Assembly: GCA_902779075.1 (NCBI GenBank)
Contig: CACZAK010000070.1
Location: forward strand, 1 to 26,905
Origin: an uncultured bacterium
GTDB taxonomy: Bacteria; Verrucomicrobiota; Kiritimatiellia; RFP12; UBA1067
Direction: 5' to 3'
DNA: 26,905 bases
Made by a program: the position numbers and the translations under genes. Of this stretch, positions 7,136 through 15,309 are shown one piece after another. How positions within the stretch are numbered: the first letter of the stretch is position 1; each line of letters starts with the position of its first letter. The notes below the pieces were generated by a model. It was not told the DNA's origin, did no database searches, and worked only from the letters and a program-made list of their open reading frames with translations.

Positions 7136-8578
7136 TTACTTTGTCTCGGGTACGCCCTTGGTCTTCTTGTCGGTGCGCACGCGCACGGTCTTCGGGAGAG
7201 ACGCCACCACCGCGCCGTCCGTCACCGTCGCGCCGCCGAGTCCGAGTATCTTGAGCTTGGGCAGCCGGGTGGCGAACGCCACGCTCACCGGATTCTTCGC
7301 GCCGTAGAGATCGACCGTCTCAAGAAGCGGCAACGTCGCCAGCACGTCCGTGTTGACGTAGCGGCTGCCGGGCAACTCAAGTTTCTTCAATTTCTTGTTG
7401 CCAGACAGGAATGCAAGGTCTCCCACGGCGGTGGACAACGAGCCGCCGTCCATGTTCCAGAGCCGCAGGTACGTGAGGTTGGGGAGCGAGCCGATTGGCG
7501 TGAGGTCAGGAATCTTCTCGGCGAAAATCTTCACCTCCTCCGCCTGAGGCACCTGCTTCATCCACTCGATGGACGTCATCTTCGTGAGCCCGCCGTGGAA
7601 CTTCTTCACCTGCTTAAGCGTCCCAAGCGAGGCGTAACCGGCGGGCGGCAGCTTAGCGGCGTAAAAGTTCACTCGATCAAGCTTGGGACAGGATGCCAGC
7701 GGGGAGAAATCGGTGAGTTCGGCGCCGTACAGGTCGATGTCCTCCAGCTCCGTCATTCCCGAAAGAGGCGAGAGGTCAGCGATCTCGGAGTTAGTGAAGT
7801 CGATGGAACGGACCTTGCGCAATCCGGCAAGAGGGGCAATGTTCAACTTTTTCACGCCCTTTACGGCCAACTTTGTCACGTTTGAAAGAAGCGCAAACGG
7901 CGCGAGCGTGGTGAGCTGCGTATCGGACACGCTCACCTCCGTCGCTCCCGGGAACTGGGCAATCGCCGCAGCCACGGTGGCGTCGTCAACCTTGTTGAAA
8001 TAAAGGCGTATACTGCCAGTGGACGTTTCACCTGCTGCGATCTTCTGCTTCACGGCGGCAATCTGTTCGGGCGTGGCTGGCTTTGAAAAGCGCAACGAGC
8101 CGTACTTGTATTCGGGTTCGGCCGTGTCCGCAGCCGTGGTGCGGGCCTTCGCGAACGCTTCGATCTCCGCAGGGACGGCCGGTGCCGCCACTGGAGGCGG
8201 CTGGACGGCCGGTGCCTGGGCAACAGGCTGCTGAACCTCGGCTGGCGGCTGGGCAACGACTGGTGGCTGCACTGCGACAGGCTGCTGTACAGCAACGGGT
8301 TGCTGCACCACGACGGGTTGCTGCACCGCAACTGGTTGCTGCACCACGACAGATTGCTGCACTACGACGGGTTGCTGGACAACGACAGGCTGTTGCACGA
8401 CGACGGGTGGTGGTGGTGGTGGTGGCTGTGTGGCGGCAACGGCTATGGCCGTGGCCGTGCCAAGTACGTCCATTGCCTTCGTGAATCCCTCCGGATCCGA
8501 AGAACAGCCCGCGCATACGAGCGCGGCACATCCCATTACGATGAACGGGTTTCCAGTATGGTTCTTTCTTGCCGTCAT
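7136..8578 (-). CDS. Leucine-rich-repeat lipoprotein with Pro/Gln/Val stalk
   Basis: The chosen ATG at 8578 has AGGCAGG nine bases upstream; an earlier in-frame start at 8629 lacks one and would precede the signal sequence awkwardly. The 480-residue product begins with a lipoprotein-like signal (FIVMGCAALVCAGC, Cys25; the -3 residue is Cys, which is unusual). Residues 52-58 are seven prolines, and residues 59-120 are about ten copies of a six-residue VVVQQP-type unit that would form an extended stalk. From about residue 205 to the end there are some ten degenerate 22-24-residue leucine-rich repeats (for example LEDIDLYGAELTDFSPLA). This is the architecture of a surface-anchored binding protein. 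The ligand is unknown. It sits between the oxidoreductase and the GH5 enzyme, hinting at sugar-related binding. Confidence 0.86.
   Translation of the reverse strand: MTARKNHTGNPFIVMGCAALVCAGCSSDPEGFTKAMDVLGTATAIAVAATQPPPPPPPVVVQQPVVVQQPVVVQQSVVVQQPVAVQQPVVVQQPVAVQQPVAVQPPVVAQPPAEVQQPVAQAPAVQPPPVAAPAVPAEIEAFAKARTTAADTAEPEYKYGSLRFSKPATPEQIAAVKQKIAAGETSTGSIRLYFNKVDDATVAAAIAQFPGATEVSVSDTQLTTLAPFALLSNVTKLAVKGVKKLNIAPLAGLRKVRSIDFTNSEIADLSPLSGMTELEDIDLYGAELTDFSPLASCPKLDRVNFYAAKLPPAGYASLGTLKQVKKFHGGLTKMTSIEWMKQVPQAEEVKIFAEKIPDLTPIGSLPNLTYLRLWNMDGGSLSTAVGDLAFLSGNKKLKKLELPGSRYVNTDVLATLPLLETVDLYGAKNPVSVAFATRLPKLKILGLGGATVTDGAVVASLPKTVRVRTDKKTKGVPETK
8219..8404 (-). repeat. 18-bp tandem repeat coding the VVVQQP stalk
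   Basis: About ten 18-base units, each coding VVVQQP or a variant (VAVQQP, VVVQQS, VAVQPP), lie in tandem inside the LRR lipoprotein gene, adjoining a CCA/CCG-rich proline run. Units differ mainly at single positions, and whole-unit gain or loss would keep the frame. Confidence 0.85.
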
Positions 8579-8643
8579 GTTCTGCCTGCCTTTCTTTGAC
8601 TTGGAGAGAACGTTTCCAAACGCCCTCACGTTTCAAAAACTCT

Positions 8644-10131
8644 TTATTCCCAGACCATAAGATTGTTGCGCGCCTTGTAGAAGCCATCGAGCCATTCGGA
8701 CTTGCCCGTGCCGTTGGCGAAGACGTTGTCAACTGGGTTCCAGTCGAAGCCCGTGTCGTGTACGTAACTGATCTGCAGCAGGTTGCACAGGATCGACGAG
8801 CGCGCGCCCACTTCCGCGCGGGAATTGGGCTGCTGGCGCGTCTTGATGCAGTTCACGAGGTCGGCGGGGTGGTTGAGCGACTTGTAGAGCTTGATCGGCG
8901 CCTTCTTGAGGTTGAAGTGCTTGACCGCCTTGTTGACCGCGTCCAGCAGGCTCCGGTCGGAAAACTTGCGCTTGCGGGGATTCCACATCGCGATCTTCTG
9001 CGCGCCGGGCAGATCCCCGGTGTTGAAGCGCTTCAGCTCCTCGACGGGCAGCTGCTGGATGTTCTTCCCGAGCCACACGGCGAAATGGCCACGGTCAACC
9101 GCCACCGCGCCTTCCGTTCCGTAGAACACATCCACGTAGTCCATCTTGCGGTGCGGCACATGGCGAATCTCCGCGCCGTTGCCGAAGACGAGCCGCGCGT
9201 CGGACTGACGTCGTCCGCCGTCGCGCGGATCCGCAGACGGCGGCAGGTTTGACTTCACAACTTTCACGGGGCCGCTCTCGTCCATGCCGAGCCCCCACTG
9301 CGCGATGTCGAGGTTGTGCGCGCCGAAGTCGCCCACGCCGCCCATGCCGAAGTAGTCGTGTTCGCGCCAGGCGGGGAAATGCCGATGCACCCCGCGCGGC
9401 GCCAACCGGTCGGAATACTTGACGAGCGGGGCGGGACCGCACCACATGTCAAAGTCAACGTCAGGATTCGGCGCACACTCCCGCGCGGCATTTGCGGGAT
9501 TGTAGAAACCGATCGGCGGACGGGATGGGCCGCCAAACACCGCATCGACCTTCTTCACGTCGCCGATGAGGCCGTTGCGCACGATTTCGCACGCGACGCG
9601 GAACTCCATGCCGCTGCGCTGCATCGCGCCGGTCTGCAGCAGCCGTCCCGTCTTCTTCGCCACGGCCATGATCACCTTGGCCTCGTTGATGTTGTGCGTA
9701 AGCGGCTTTTCGCAGTAGACGTCCTTGCCCGCCTTCATCGCCTCGACGGCGAGGTAGGCGTGCCAGTGGTCGGGCGTGGCGATGCACACCATTTCAATCG
9801 ACTTGTCCGCGAGGATCTCGCGGTAGTCGGCCACGGCGCGGCACACGTCCTTCGGGACGCCGAGCTGCGGGTTCTGCGCGTAGTAGTCGTTGACGACCTT
9901 CGTGCGGTTTTCGCGACGGGCCCTGTCGCAGTCGCAGATCGCCGTCACCACCACGTTCTGGCCAAGGAACTGGTGCAACAGGTAGCGCCCTTGGGTGCCC
10001 GCGCCGATGAAGGCCATCGTCGTGCGCCCGAGCGCGTTGCGTCCGCGCGCGATATACGGCGCGGCAAAGGCAGTAACCAGCCCGCCCTTGACAAAGGCGC
10101 GCCGGGAGAGATGAGTCTGCATGTTGTTCAT
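8644..10131 (-). CDS. Tat-exported Gfo/Idh/MocA-family oxidoreductase
   Basis: The 495-residue protein opens with a twin-arginine signal, SRRAFVKGG (residues 9-17), then a Rossmann fold with MAFIGAGTQGRY (39-50). IATPDHWHAYLAVEAMKAGKDVYCEKPLTH carries the family lysine at 142 in EKP. The C-terminal half has the alpha/beta catalytic domain with GVGDFGAHNLDIAQW. The family uses NAD(P) to oxidise or epimerise sugars, sugar acids and glycosides; Tat export implies the cofactor is loaded before export. ATG 10131 has AGAGG eight bases upstream and is preferred to the in-frame ATG at 10122. A promoter with a dyad over its -10 box lies directly upstream, and an LRR lipoprotein and the GH5 enzyme follow. 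The substrate is not readable. Confidence 0.95.
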   Translation of the reverse strand: MNNMQTHLSRRAFVKGGLVTAFAAPYIARGRNALGRTTMAFIGAGTQGRYLLHQFLGQNVVVTAICDCDRARRENRTKVVNDYYAQNPQLGVPKDVCRAVADYREILADKSIEMVCIATPDHWHAYLAVEAMKAGKDVYCEKPLTHNINEAKVIMAVAKKTGRLLQTGAMQRSGMEFRVACEIVRNGLIGDVKKVDAVFGGPSRPPIGFYNPANAARECAPNPDVDFDMWCGPAPLVKYSDRLAPRGVHRHFPAWREHDYFGMGGVGDFGAHNLDIAQWGLGMDESGPVKVVKSNLPPSADPRDGGRRQSDARLVFGNGAEIRHVPHRKMDYVDVFYGTEGAVAVDRGHFAVWLGKNIQQLPVEELKRFNTGDLPGAQKIAMWNPRKRKFSDRSLLDAVNKAVKHFNLKKAPIKLYKSLNHPADLVNCIKTRQQPNSRAEVGARSSILCNLLQISYVHDTGFDWNPVDNVFANGTGKSEWLDGFYKARNNLMVWE

Positions 10132-10150
10132 ATTTAACCTCTAGGATTTA

Positions 10151-10188
10151 ACGGCGGGAATTTTAGCAAACTCCCACCGTCCACGCAA
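10151..10188 (-). promoter_or_regulatory. Promoter with overlapping inverted repeat upstream of the oxidoreductase
   Basis: TTGCGT (10188-10183) and TAAAAT (10165-10160) are 17 bases apart on the minus strand. The -10 box is bracketed by ACGGTGGGA (10180-10172) and TCCCGCCGT (10159-10151), inverted copies matching at 8 of 9 positions. A protein on this dyad would block polymerase, so it is a plausible operator for sugar-responsive repression. The predicted leader is about 22 bases and has room for the ribosome site seen before the gene. Confidence 0.55.
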
Positions 10189-10222
10189 CTATCTGTTTCT
10201 TTTGCCGGTTTTCGCCGACATT

Positions 10223-11134
10223 TCAGTCGCGCGGGCGCATGTAGAACCTGCCGATCACGCGCGAAGTGCTGATCGTGTTCACGAAGGCGGCCTTGTCGAT
10301 CTTCTTGCATATCGCGTAGATGCGGCTCGTGTCGTCGGCGGCGACGACGGAATAGACGAGAGAGGTCTTGTGTCCGAGATAGCTGCCGTGTGCGTCGATG
10401 ACCGTTGCGCCGTGGTGGCTGAGCCTGTGGATGGCCTCGCAGATGCGCTTCGGCTGGCTCGTGACGATGAGCAGCGTCTGGTACTGGTAGGCGCGGTACA
10501 TCAGGTGGATGACCTGGAGCGACACGAACTGGTAGACGATGGAGTAGAGCGCGCCCGTCCAGCCGAACACGAACCCGCCCGCCAGGAGGATGGCGGCGTT
10601 GATGGCGAAGATGATGTTCCACGTCTCGCGTCCCTTCTGCTCGGACAGGTAGATCGCGATGAAGTCCGTGCCGCCCGTCGTGGCGTTCCACCTGAGGCAC
10701 AGCGCCATGCCGAAGCCGAAGGACACGCCGCCGAAGAGGCTCGTCACGAACGGATCGGTCTTGAGCCGCATCAGGTCGTGCGCCGGCACGAACGACGTGA
10801 GCGCGTCCACCGGCATGATGTCCGTGAAGAACCCCGTCAGGAAGATCACGTAGAGCGAATACAGCGTGAAGCGCCGTCCGATGAATCGGAACCCGATCCA
10901 GACCGGAATCGCGTTCAAGGTGAAGTTAATTAGCGAGAACGGCACCGTCCAGCCTAGCCCCGCCGTGTCGGAGAGACGCTGCAGGACGCGCTGGAGGAGC
11001 ATCGAAAGCCCGGTGGCGCCCGCGGGATACAGTCCGCCCCACTCGACGAACGTGCGGTAGTTGACGGCCATCAGCAGCGACGCCAACGCCAGCACGACGA
11101 GCCGTGCAACCGCAAACTGGATTGATTTCTTCAT
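10223..11134 (-). CDS. YitT-family membrane protein with C-terminal DUF2179 domain
   Basis: The 303-residue protein has about six hydrophobic segments in its first 210 residues, including the family-typical GLYPAGATGLSMLLQ and LRWNATTGGTDFIAIYLS. Its soluble tail (TLLIVTSQPKRICEAI, HGATVIDAHGSYLG, and a closing STSRVIGRFYMRPRD) is the DUF2179 domain. YitT proteins are widespread inner-membrane proteins of unsettled function, suggested to be transporters or sensors controlled by the cytosolic domain. The ATG at 11134 has no clear ribosome site. It follows upp by 52 bases and may be co-transcribed with it. Confidence 0.92.
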   Translation of the reverse strand: MKKSIQFAVARLVVLALASLLMAVNYRTFVEWGGLYPAGATGLSMLLQRVLQRLSDTAGLGWTVPFSLINFTLNAIPVWIGFRFIGRRFTLYSLYVIFLTGFFTDIMPVDALTSFVPAHDLMRLKTDPFVTSLFGGVSFGFGMALCLRWNATTGGTDFIAIYLSEQKGRETWNIIFAINAAILLAGGFVFGWTGALYSIVYQFVSLQVIHLMYRAYQYQTLLIVTSQPKRICEAIHRLSHHGATVIDAHGSYLGHKTSLVYSVVAADDTSRIYAICKKIDKAAFVNTISTSRVIGRFYMRPRD

Positions 11135-11186
11135 GATGCAGGCGTTGTTCGTTATGCTGATTGAACGACCGACCTGCGCCGCCCGG

Positions 11187-11807
11187 CTACAGTGTGCCGA
11201 AGATGCGGTCGCCGGCGTCGCCGAGGCCAGGCACTATGTAGAAGTGCGAGTTGAGCCGCTCGTCCATCGCGGCGGTGAAAACGGGGACGTCGGGATGCTC
11301 CGCCTCGACCTTCGCGATGCCCTCCGGCGCGACGATGAGGTTGAGGGACACGATGCGCCGGTATCCCAGCTTCTTCAGCTGGTCGAAGGCGTCGCACGCG
11401 CTCCCGCCCGTCGCGAGCATCGGATCGATCACGATGGCGAGTTCGTCGCCCTTTGCGGGCGGAACCTTCGCGTAGTACGGAACTGGCTCCGCCGTCACCT
11501 CGTTGCGCTGCATTCCGAGGACACCGACCTTGGCATACGGCAGGACGTGCAGCATCGCGTCTAGCATCCCCATCCCCGCACGGAGAATCGGGACGATCAC
11601 GATGCTGTCCTTGATCCTGACGCCGACGGTCTTCGCGACGGGCGTCGTGACCGGGACCTCCACCGTGCGGAGATCCTTGAGGCTCTCGATGGCGAGGAAC
11701 TCCGTGAGCTCGTTGACGAGCTCACGGAACTGCTTCGGCTTCGTGTTGATGTCGCGCATCAGCGTGACACGGTGCTTTACCAGCGGGTGTTGAAGGACTG
11801 TGTGCAT
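11187..11807 (-). CDS. upp: Uracil phosphoribosyltransferase
   Basis: The 206-residue protein converts uracil and PRPP to UMP, the pyrimidine salvage reaction, in the cytoplasm. It has the family's normal length and all its marks: an N-terminal HPLVKHRVTLMRD, VPILRAGMGM (residues 72-81), the PRPP loop VIDPMLATGGSACDA (126-140) and the uracil-binding end PGLGDAGDRIFGT (193-205). There is no ribosome site; a perfect TATAAT sits 10 bases before the ATG, which suggests a leaderless mRNA. The YitT gene follows 52 bases downstream. No uracil permease is adjacent. Confidence 0.97.
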   Translation of the reverse strand: MHTVLQHPLVKHRVTLMRDINTKPKQFRELVNELTEFLAIESLKDLRTVEVPVTTPVAKTVGVRIKDSIVIVPILRAGMGMLDAMLHVLPYAKVGVLGMQRNEVTAEPVPYYAKVPPAKGDELAIVIDPMLATGGSACDAFDQLKKLGYRRIVSLNLIVAPEGIAKVEAEHPDVPVFTAAMDERLNSHFYIVPGLGDAGDRIFGTL

Positions 11808-11817
11808 GACGGCTTAC

Positions 11818-11823
11818 ATTATA
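11818..11823 (-). promoter_or_regulatory. Extended -10 box of the upp promoter
   Basis: TTTGGTATAAT ends 10 bases before the upp ATG. The same 11 bases occur in the promoter of the GtrA gene. TGG before TATAAT makes an extended -10. At the expected -35 position only a poor match (CAGCAC) is seen, which extended -10 promoters tolerate. Confidence 0.6.
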
Positions 11824-11872
11824 CCAAAAATGCCGCCCGTGTGCTGGAGAAACGCAATGCGCGATTTTTTAT

Positions 11873-14500
11873 TCACGGTCGGAGGAGCGGGATGAAGAAG
11901 AGGTCGAGGCTCGTGCCCTTCTTCGGGTCGTTCTCGTAGCGGAAAAGTCGCCAGAAGAACGACGTCTTGCTGTAACCGTCCTTCTTCTCGTCGCGCGTGA
12001 TGAACGGGAACATGTCGGTCGTCGCGTCGCCGTTGAGCTCCTCGCGGTGGTAGAGCCGCCAGAAGAGCGCGCGCTTCGAGTAGTCGTGGCCCTTGAACTT
12101 CTCGTCGCGCGCGGACCACACGAGCCCGAACAGCGAAAGCGACTCGCCCACTTCGCCGTCGAATACCTTCTCCTTCGTGTCGTAGTCGAAGTTCACCACG
12201 CGTTCCCGCTCGCCGCCGTAGAGCAGGCGGTTGCCGAACTCGGTCGTCTCATCGAACGAGACCGTCCGGTTCTTTCCCTCGCGCCACAGCTTGCCGGCCG
12301 TGTTTTTGATGGATTCCAGACGCCACTTCCCGTAGCGCTTGGCGTTGTCTCCGCCGTCCATGTAGATGGTATGTTTCTGCCCCGCTGTCTCGAAATTGAA
12401 CTGGAGCGCCTCGCTGGCAATACGGCCATCCACCCGGAACACATCGTTCGTGACGAACCCCTTCTTGCTCCAATCCCGTTCCTTGCGCACCTTCCCGACG
12501 ATGGAACTGTCCAGTTTTTCGGCGTTCATCATGTTTTCAAGCTGTGGCAGATCCTCGTCCGCATTCCAGGAGACGAACGGGCCAAACCAGAATCCGGACG
12601 TCCTGCCCGTCGTGGTGCCGATGAACGGCGTCAACCACCAGTGATCGACACTGTCGCCGGATGTCTTGCGCCCCGCCAGCAACGTCATGAAATCGCCGTC
12701 GCCGTCGCGGTAGTACAACGGGAAAATCCACTCCGAGCGGATGGCCCCGTTCGTTTCCGCGTTGCGTCCGAAGAGCCCCAGGAGCACGCGCGTCTCTTCA
12801 GGGGACATGACCCAGCGGTCGTGCTTGGAAGTTTCAGTCCTGTACCACGAAAGAAGCGGCGGGATGCAGGTCGTCTCGGTTTGGGCATTTCGATCTTTGT
12901 ACTGGCAGTACGGCAATGAGTAGAACCCGTCCTGATCCTTGAACCACAGCGGGAACAGGCCGCTCTTCTTTTCACTGTAGCCGCCGATCGGCGAATAGAA
13001 GTACGACTTGTCGTGGTTATCCGTGCCGCCCCCCGTGAGGAGCGGCGGGATCATCCAGGATTCCGTTTCGCCCGTCTTGTTGTTGAACGACTGCCACCAG
13101 ATCGGCGTGACGAAATCAAGGTTATCCCAATAGGCAAGCGGAAGAATCCATTTGCTTTCCCCGTTCCGTCCGAAGAGGGGCGTCACGAACAGGTCTTTGC
13201 TGCTTTCGTACCAAAGCGGGAAGCACCAAGAGCTGCGGAAACCATTCGGGCCATTCCATTCAGCACCTGCAAGGCCTGCCAGTATTTTGAGGTTTTCGCC
13301 GTTCTTGTCGCGGCTGCCGCCCGTGAGGAGCGGCGGCACGAACCACCAGTCCCTCTCGCCCGCCGCGTTCCAGTGTCCGCACCAGAACCACGACGCGAAC
13401 AAGCTGGGGCTCTTGTACCAGATGGGGAACGTCCAGTGCGATTCCTTCGTCTGTCCGTAGATGGGCGTGACGAACGTCCCGTCGCTGTCGCCGTAGTAGA
13501 GCGGAACCAGCCACGACTCCGAGAACGATTCGCTTCCGGCACGTCCGGCGAGACCGAGCAGGTAGCGGTTGTCGTAAGCGCCCTTGACATCGGCACCCCA
13601 CGAGAGAAGCGGCGGCGCGCACCACCAGGAGTTCGTGCCCTTCCCGCCATCCGTGCCACTTCCGCCGCACCAGAGTGGAGAGAGGAAATCTCCGCTGATG
13701 GAGGCATACAGCGGGATTAGCCAGCTGTCGCCGTATTTGTTCAGGCCAAAGAACGGAGTCACATAAGTCACTTCGTCATCGTGGTAATAGATCGGCACAA
13801 GCCAATTCTCGCCGTTCTTCTTCGTACCGAAGAACGGCGTCACGAGCGTGACTTCGTCATCGTGGTAGTAGAGCGGCAGGAGCCAGTTGTCGCCGTTCTT
13901 CTTCGTGCCGAAGAGCGGCGTCACGAGCGTGACTTCGTCGTCATGGTAGTAGATCGGCATGAGCCAGTCCCGTTCCTTGCTGTGGCTGAAGACCGGGAAG
14001 AGGGTGAAGGCGCTTCCGTCGATATCCCACCATGCAAGCGGAAAGAGCGTCAGGTAGTCGCCTTCCTCCCAAAAGAGCAGCGGGAAGAGCGAATGGAAAT
14101 CGCGGTGGTTCCACACGACGGGAAACACGTGGAAGTCATGCTCGCCCCAGAACACGGGGAAGACGCGCCCTTCGCGGTTCGCCGTGTCGTATTGTCCGAT
14201 TGGCCAGAGGAAGTTATGTTCCGCGCCGTAGTGCGAGTAGAAGGGACGGAACGCGAAATGGTCATCCGAAAAGGAGAACATCGGCCAGAGCACGGAGCCC
14301 ACCGGCTCGCGCCAGTAGGCGATCGGCCAGAGGTTCACGCGATCCTCGGGCTTGCCCGTATAGGTGACGTCGTGTCCTTCGTAGAACGGCGTCGACTTCA
14401 TCTGGTCCGTCTTGCACCCGGCAAGCAGCATCGCGCCAACCGCCAGACCCATCATCAGGGCGCACCGCGCCCCACTTCTCTTTTCATTCGCGCTCATCAT
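11873..14500 (-). CDS. Giant aromatic-repeat lipoprotein, unrecognised family
   Basis: I do not recognise this 875-residue protein. A signal sequence with lipobox (MMGLAVGAMLLAGC, Cys29) marks it as a lipoprotein. Residues about 56-650 are built of over twenty short beta-like units of the pattern hydrophobic-WLxPLYY...D...FVTPLFG, very rich in Trp, Tyr, Phe and Pro and punctuated by Asp and Gly. Three neighbouring 27-residue units (184-210, 211-237, 238-264) are almost identical. WxxPPLL units with TGG recur at longer spacing. After residue 650 the sequence changes to a charged segment with VNFDYDTKEK, then returns to LFWRLYHRE and FFWRLFRYE units. This suggests a long beta-propeller, solenoid or barrel-like surface domain. 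The start codon overlaps the stop of the patatin gene by four bases, with AGGAAG upstream. It ends the operon. Confidence 0.87.
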   Translation of the reverse strand: MMSANEKRSGARCALMMGLAVGAMLLAGCKTDQMKSTPFYEGHDVTYTGKPEDRVNLWPIAYWREPVGSVLWPMFSFSDDHFAFRPFYSHYGAEHNFLWPIGQYDTANREGRVFPVFWGEHDFHVFPVVWNHRDFHSLFPLLFWEEGDYLTLFPLAWWDIDGSAFTLFPVFSHSKERDWLMPIYYHDDEVTLVTPLFGTKKNGDNWLLPLYYHDDEVTLVTPFFGTKKNGENWLVPIYYHDDEVTYVTPFFGLNKYGDSWLIPLYASISGDFLSPLWCGGSGTDGGKGTNSWWCAPPLLSWGADVKGAYDNRYLLGLAGRAGSESFSESWLVPLYYGDSDGTFVTPIYGQTKESHWTFPIWYKSPSLFASWFWCGHWNAAGERDWWFVPPLLTGGSRDKNGENLKILAGLAGAEWNGPNGFRSSWCFPLWYESSKDLFVTPLFGRNGESKWILPLAYWDNLDFVTPIWWQSFNNKTGETESWMIPPLLTGGGTDNHDKSYFYSPIGGYSEKKSGLFPLWFKDQDGFYSLPYCQYKDRNAQTETTCIPPLLSWYRTETSKHDRWVMSPEETRVLLGLFGRNAETNGAIRSEWIFPLYYRDGDGDFMTLLAGRKTSGDSVDHWWLTPFIGTTTGRTSGFWFGPFVSWNADEDLPQLENMMNAEKLDSSIVGKVRKERDWSKKGFVTNDVFRVDGRIASEALQFNFETAGQKHTIYMDGGDNAKRYGKWRLESIKNTAGKLWREGKNRTVSFDETTEFGNRLLYGGERERVVNFDYDTKEKVFDGEVGESLSLFGLVWSARDEKFKGHDYSKRALFWRLYHREELNGDATTDMFPFITRDEKKDGYSKTSFFWRLFRYENDPKKGTSLDLFFIPLLRP
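13709..13951 (-). repeat. Three 81-bp tandem repeats in the giant lipoprotein gene
   Basis: Each unit codes YYHDDEVT, then VTP(L/F)FG, a short charged turn and NW or SW followed by L(L/V/I)P(L/I). Units one and two differ at only a few residues; unit three is more divergent. They look like recent in-frame duplications in an otherwise older repeat domain. Confidence 0.85.
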
Positions 14501-15309
14501 GACAACTTCCTTTCTTTTTTATGAGAGATCTTCGCCTTCAGCGTTTCAACCACTTTCTCGTCGACCGCCTGCCGACCGATTTCGACCAGACGTCTGGCAT
14601 TCCGGAAGTCGAGCGCCACGACATGCTCTACTGCAGGACAGATCAGCACGTCGGGTCCGTTGACCGCGAACTCGCGGCGCGTCAACTCGTAGTTCAGGAT
14701 GCCGAAGGATTGCAGCAGCACGTCCTTGATGTGCAGCTTCTTGAACGGCTTGGCTTCCGCCGGATCAGCAAGGGGATTCACATCGACGGCAATGACCACA
14801 TCCGCCCCCAGCGCGCGGCATACCGACACCGGCACCGGATTGACGAGTCCCCCGTCGATGAGCACGCGCCCATCCCGCTCGACAGGACTGAACACGCCGG
14901 GAATCGCCATCGACGCGCGCACGGCCGAGATCAAATCCCCCTCCTGCATCACCACGGCCTCGCCCGTATTGAGATCCGTGGCCACCGCCGCAAACGGGAT
15001 CGGCAAGTCGGAAAACCTCTCCGTCGCAATGATCTGTCGCAGCTTCTTCTCAACTTTCCGCCCGGCAATCAACGCTTTAATGGTGGGCAGGTCTAAGACC
15101 AACTCCGGCAGCTTCTTCCAGCTCGACATCTTGCACCACGAAATCGCCTCGTCCACACGGCCGGCGGCGATGGTCGCCCCCGCAATCGCGCCAATCGAGG
15201 TGCCCGCGATGCAGTGAATCGGGATTTCCAACTCCTGCAACCGCTGCCACACGCCGAGATGCGTGATTCCCCGCGCACCTCCGCTTCCCAACGCCAATCC
15301 TATTTTCAT
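14497..15309 (-). CDS. Patatin-like phospholipase (RssA/YchK type)
   Basis: The 270-residue enzyme has the complete patatin signature: the oxyanion loop GSGGARG (residues 8-14), the nucleophile Ser38 in GTSIG and the catalytic Asp152 in DGG. It is expected to cleave acyl chains from phospholipids or related lipids with a Ser-Asp dyad. No signal peptide is present, so it acts in the cytoplasm or at the inner face of the membrane. Its start overlaps the DUF2339 gene by four bases and its stop overlaps the start of the giant lipoprotein gene by four bases, which points to coupled translation. Placed in the same operon as a PlsC-type acyltransferase, it could supply the deacylation half of a lipid remodelling cycle; that link is inference. 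Confidence 0.95.
   Translation of the reverse strand: MKIGLALGSGGARGITHLGVWQRLQELEIPIHCIAGTSIGAIAGATIAAGRVDEAISWCKMSSWKKLPELVLDLPTIKALIAGRKVEKKLRQIIATERFSDLPIPFAAVATDLNTGEAVVMQEGDLISAVRASMAIPGVFSPVERDGRVLIDGGLVNPVPVSVCRALGADVVIAVDVNPLADPAEAKPFKKLHIKDVLLQSFGILNYELTRREFAVNGPDVLICPAVEHVVALDFRNARRLVEIGRQAVDEKVVETLKAKISHKKERKLS

Noticed and set aside
10200..10222. GCCGGTTTTCGCCGAC after the YitT gene as a terminator
   Set aside because: The stem is only three to four perfect pairs and no T-run follows.
11135..11186. A terminator or separate promoter between upp and the YitT gene
   Set aside because: No stem with a T-run and no convincing -35/-10 pair is visible in the 52-base gap.
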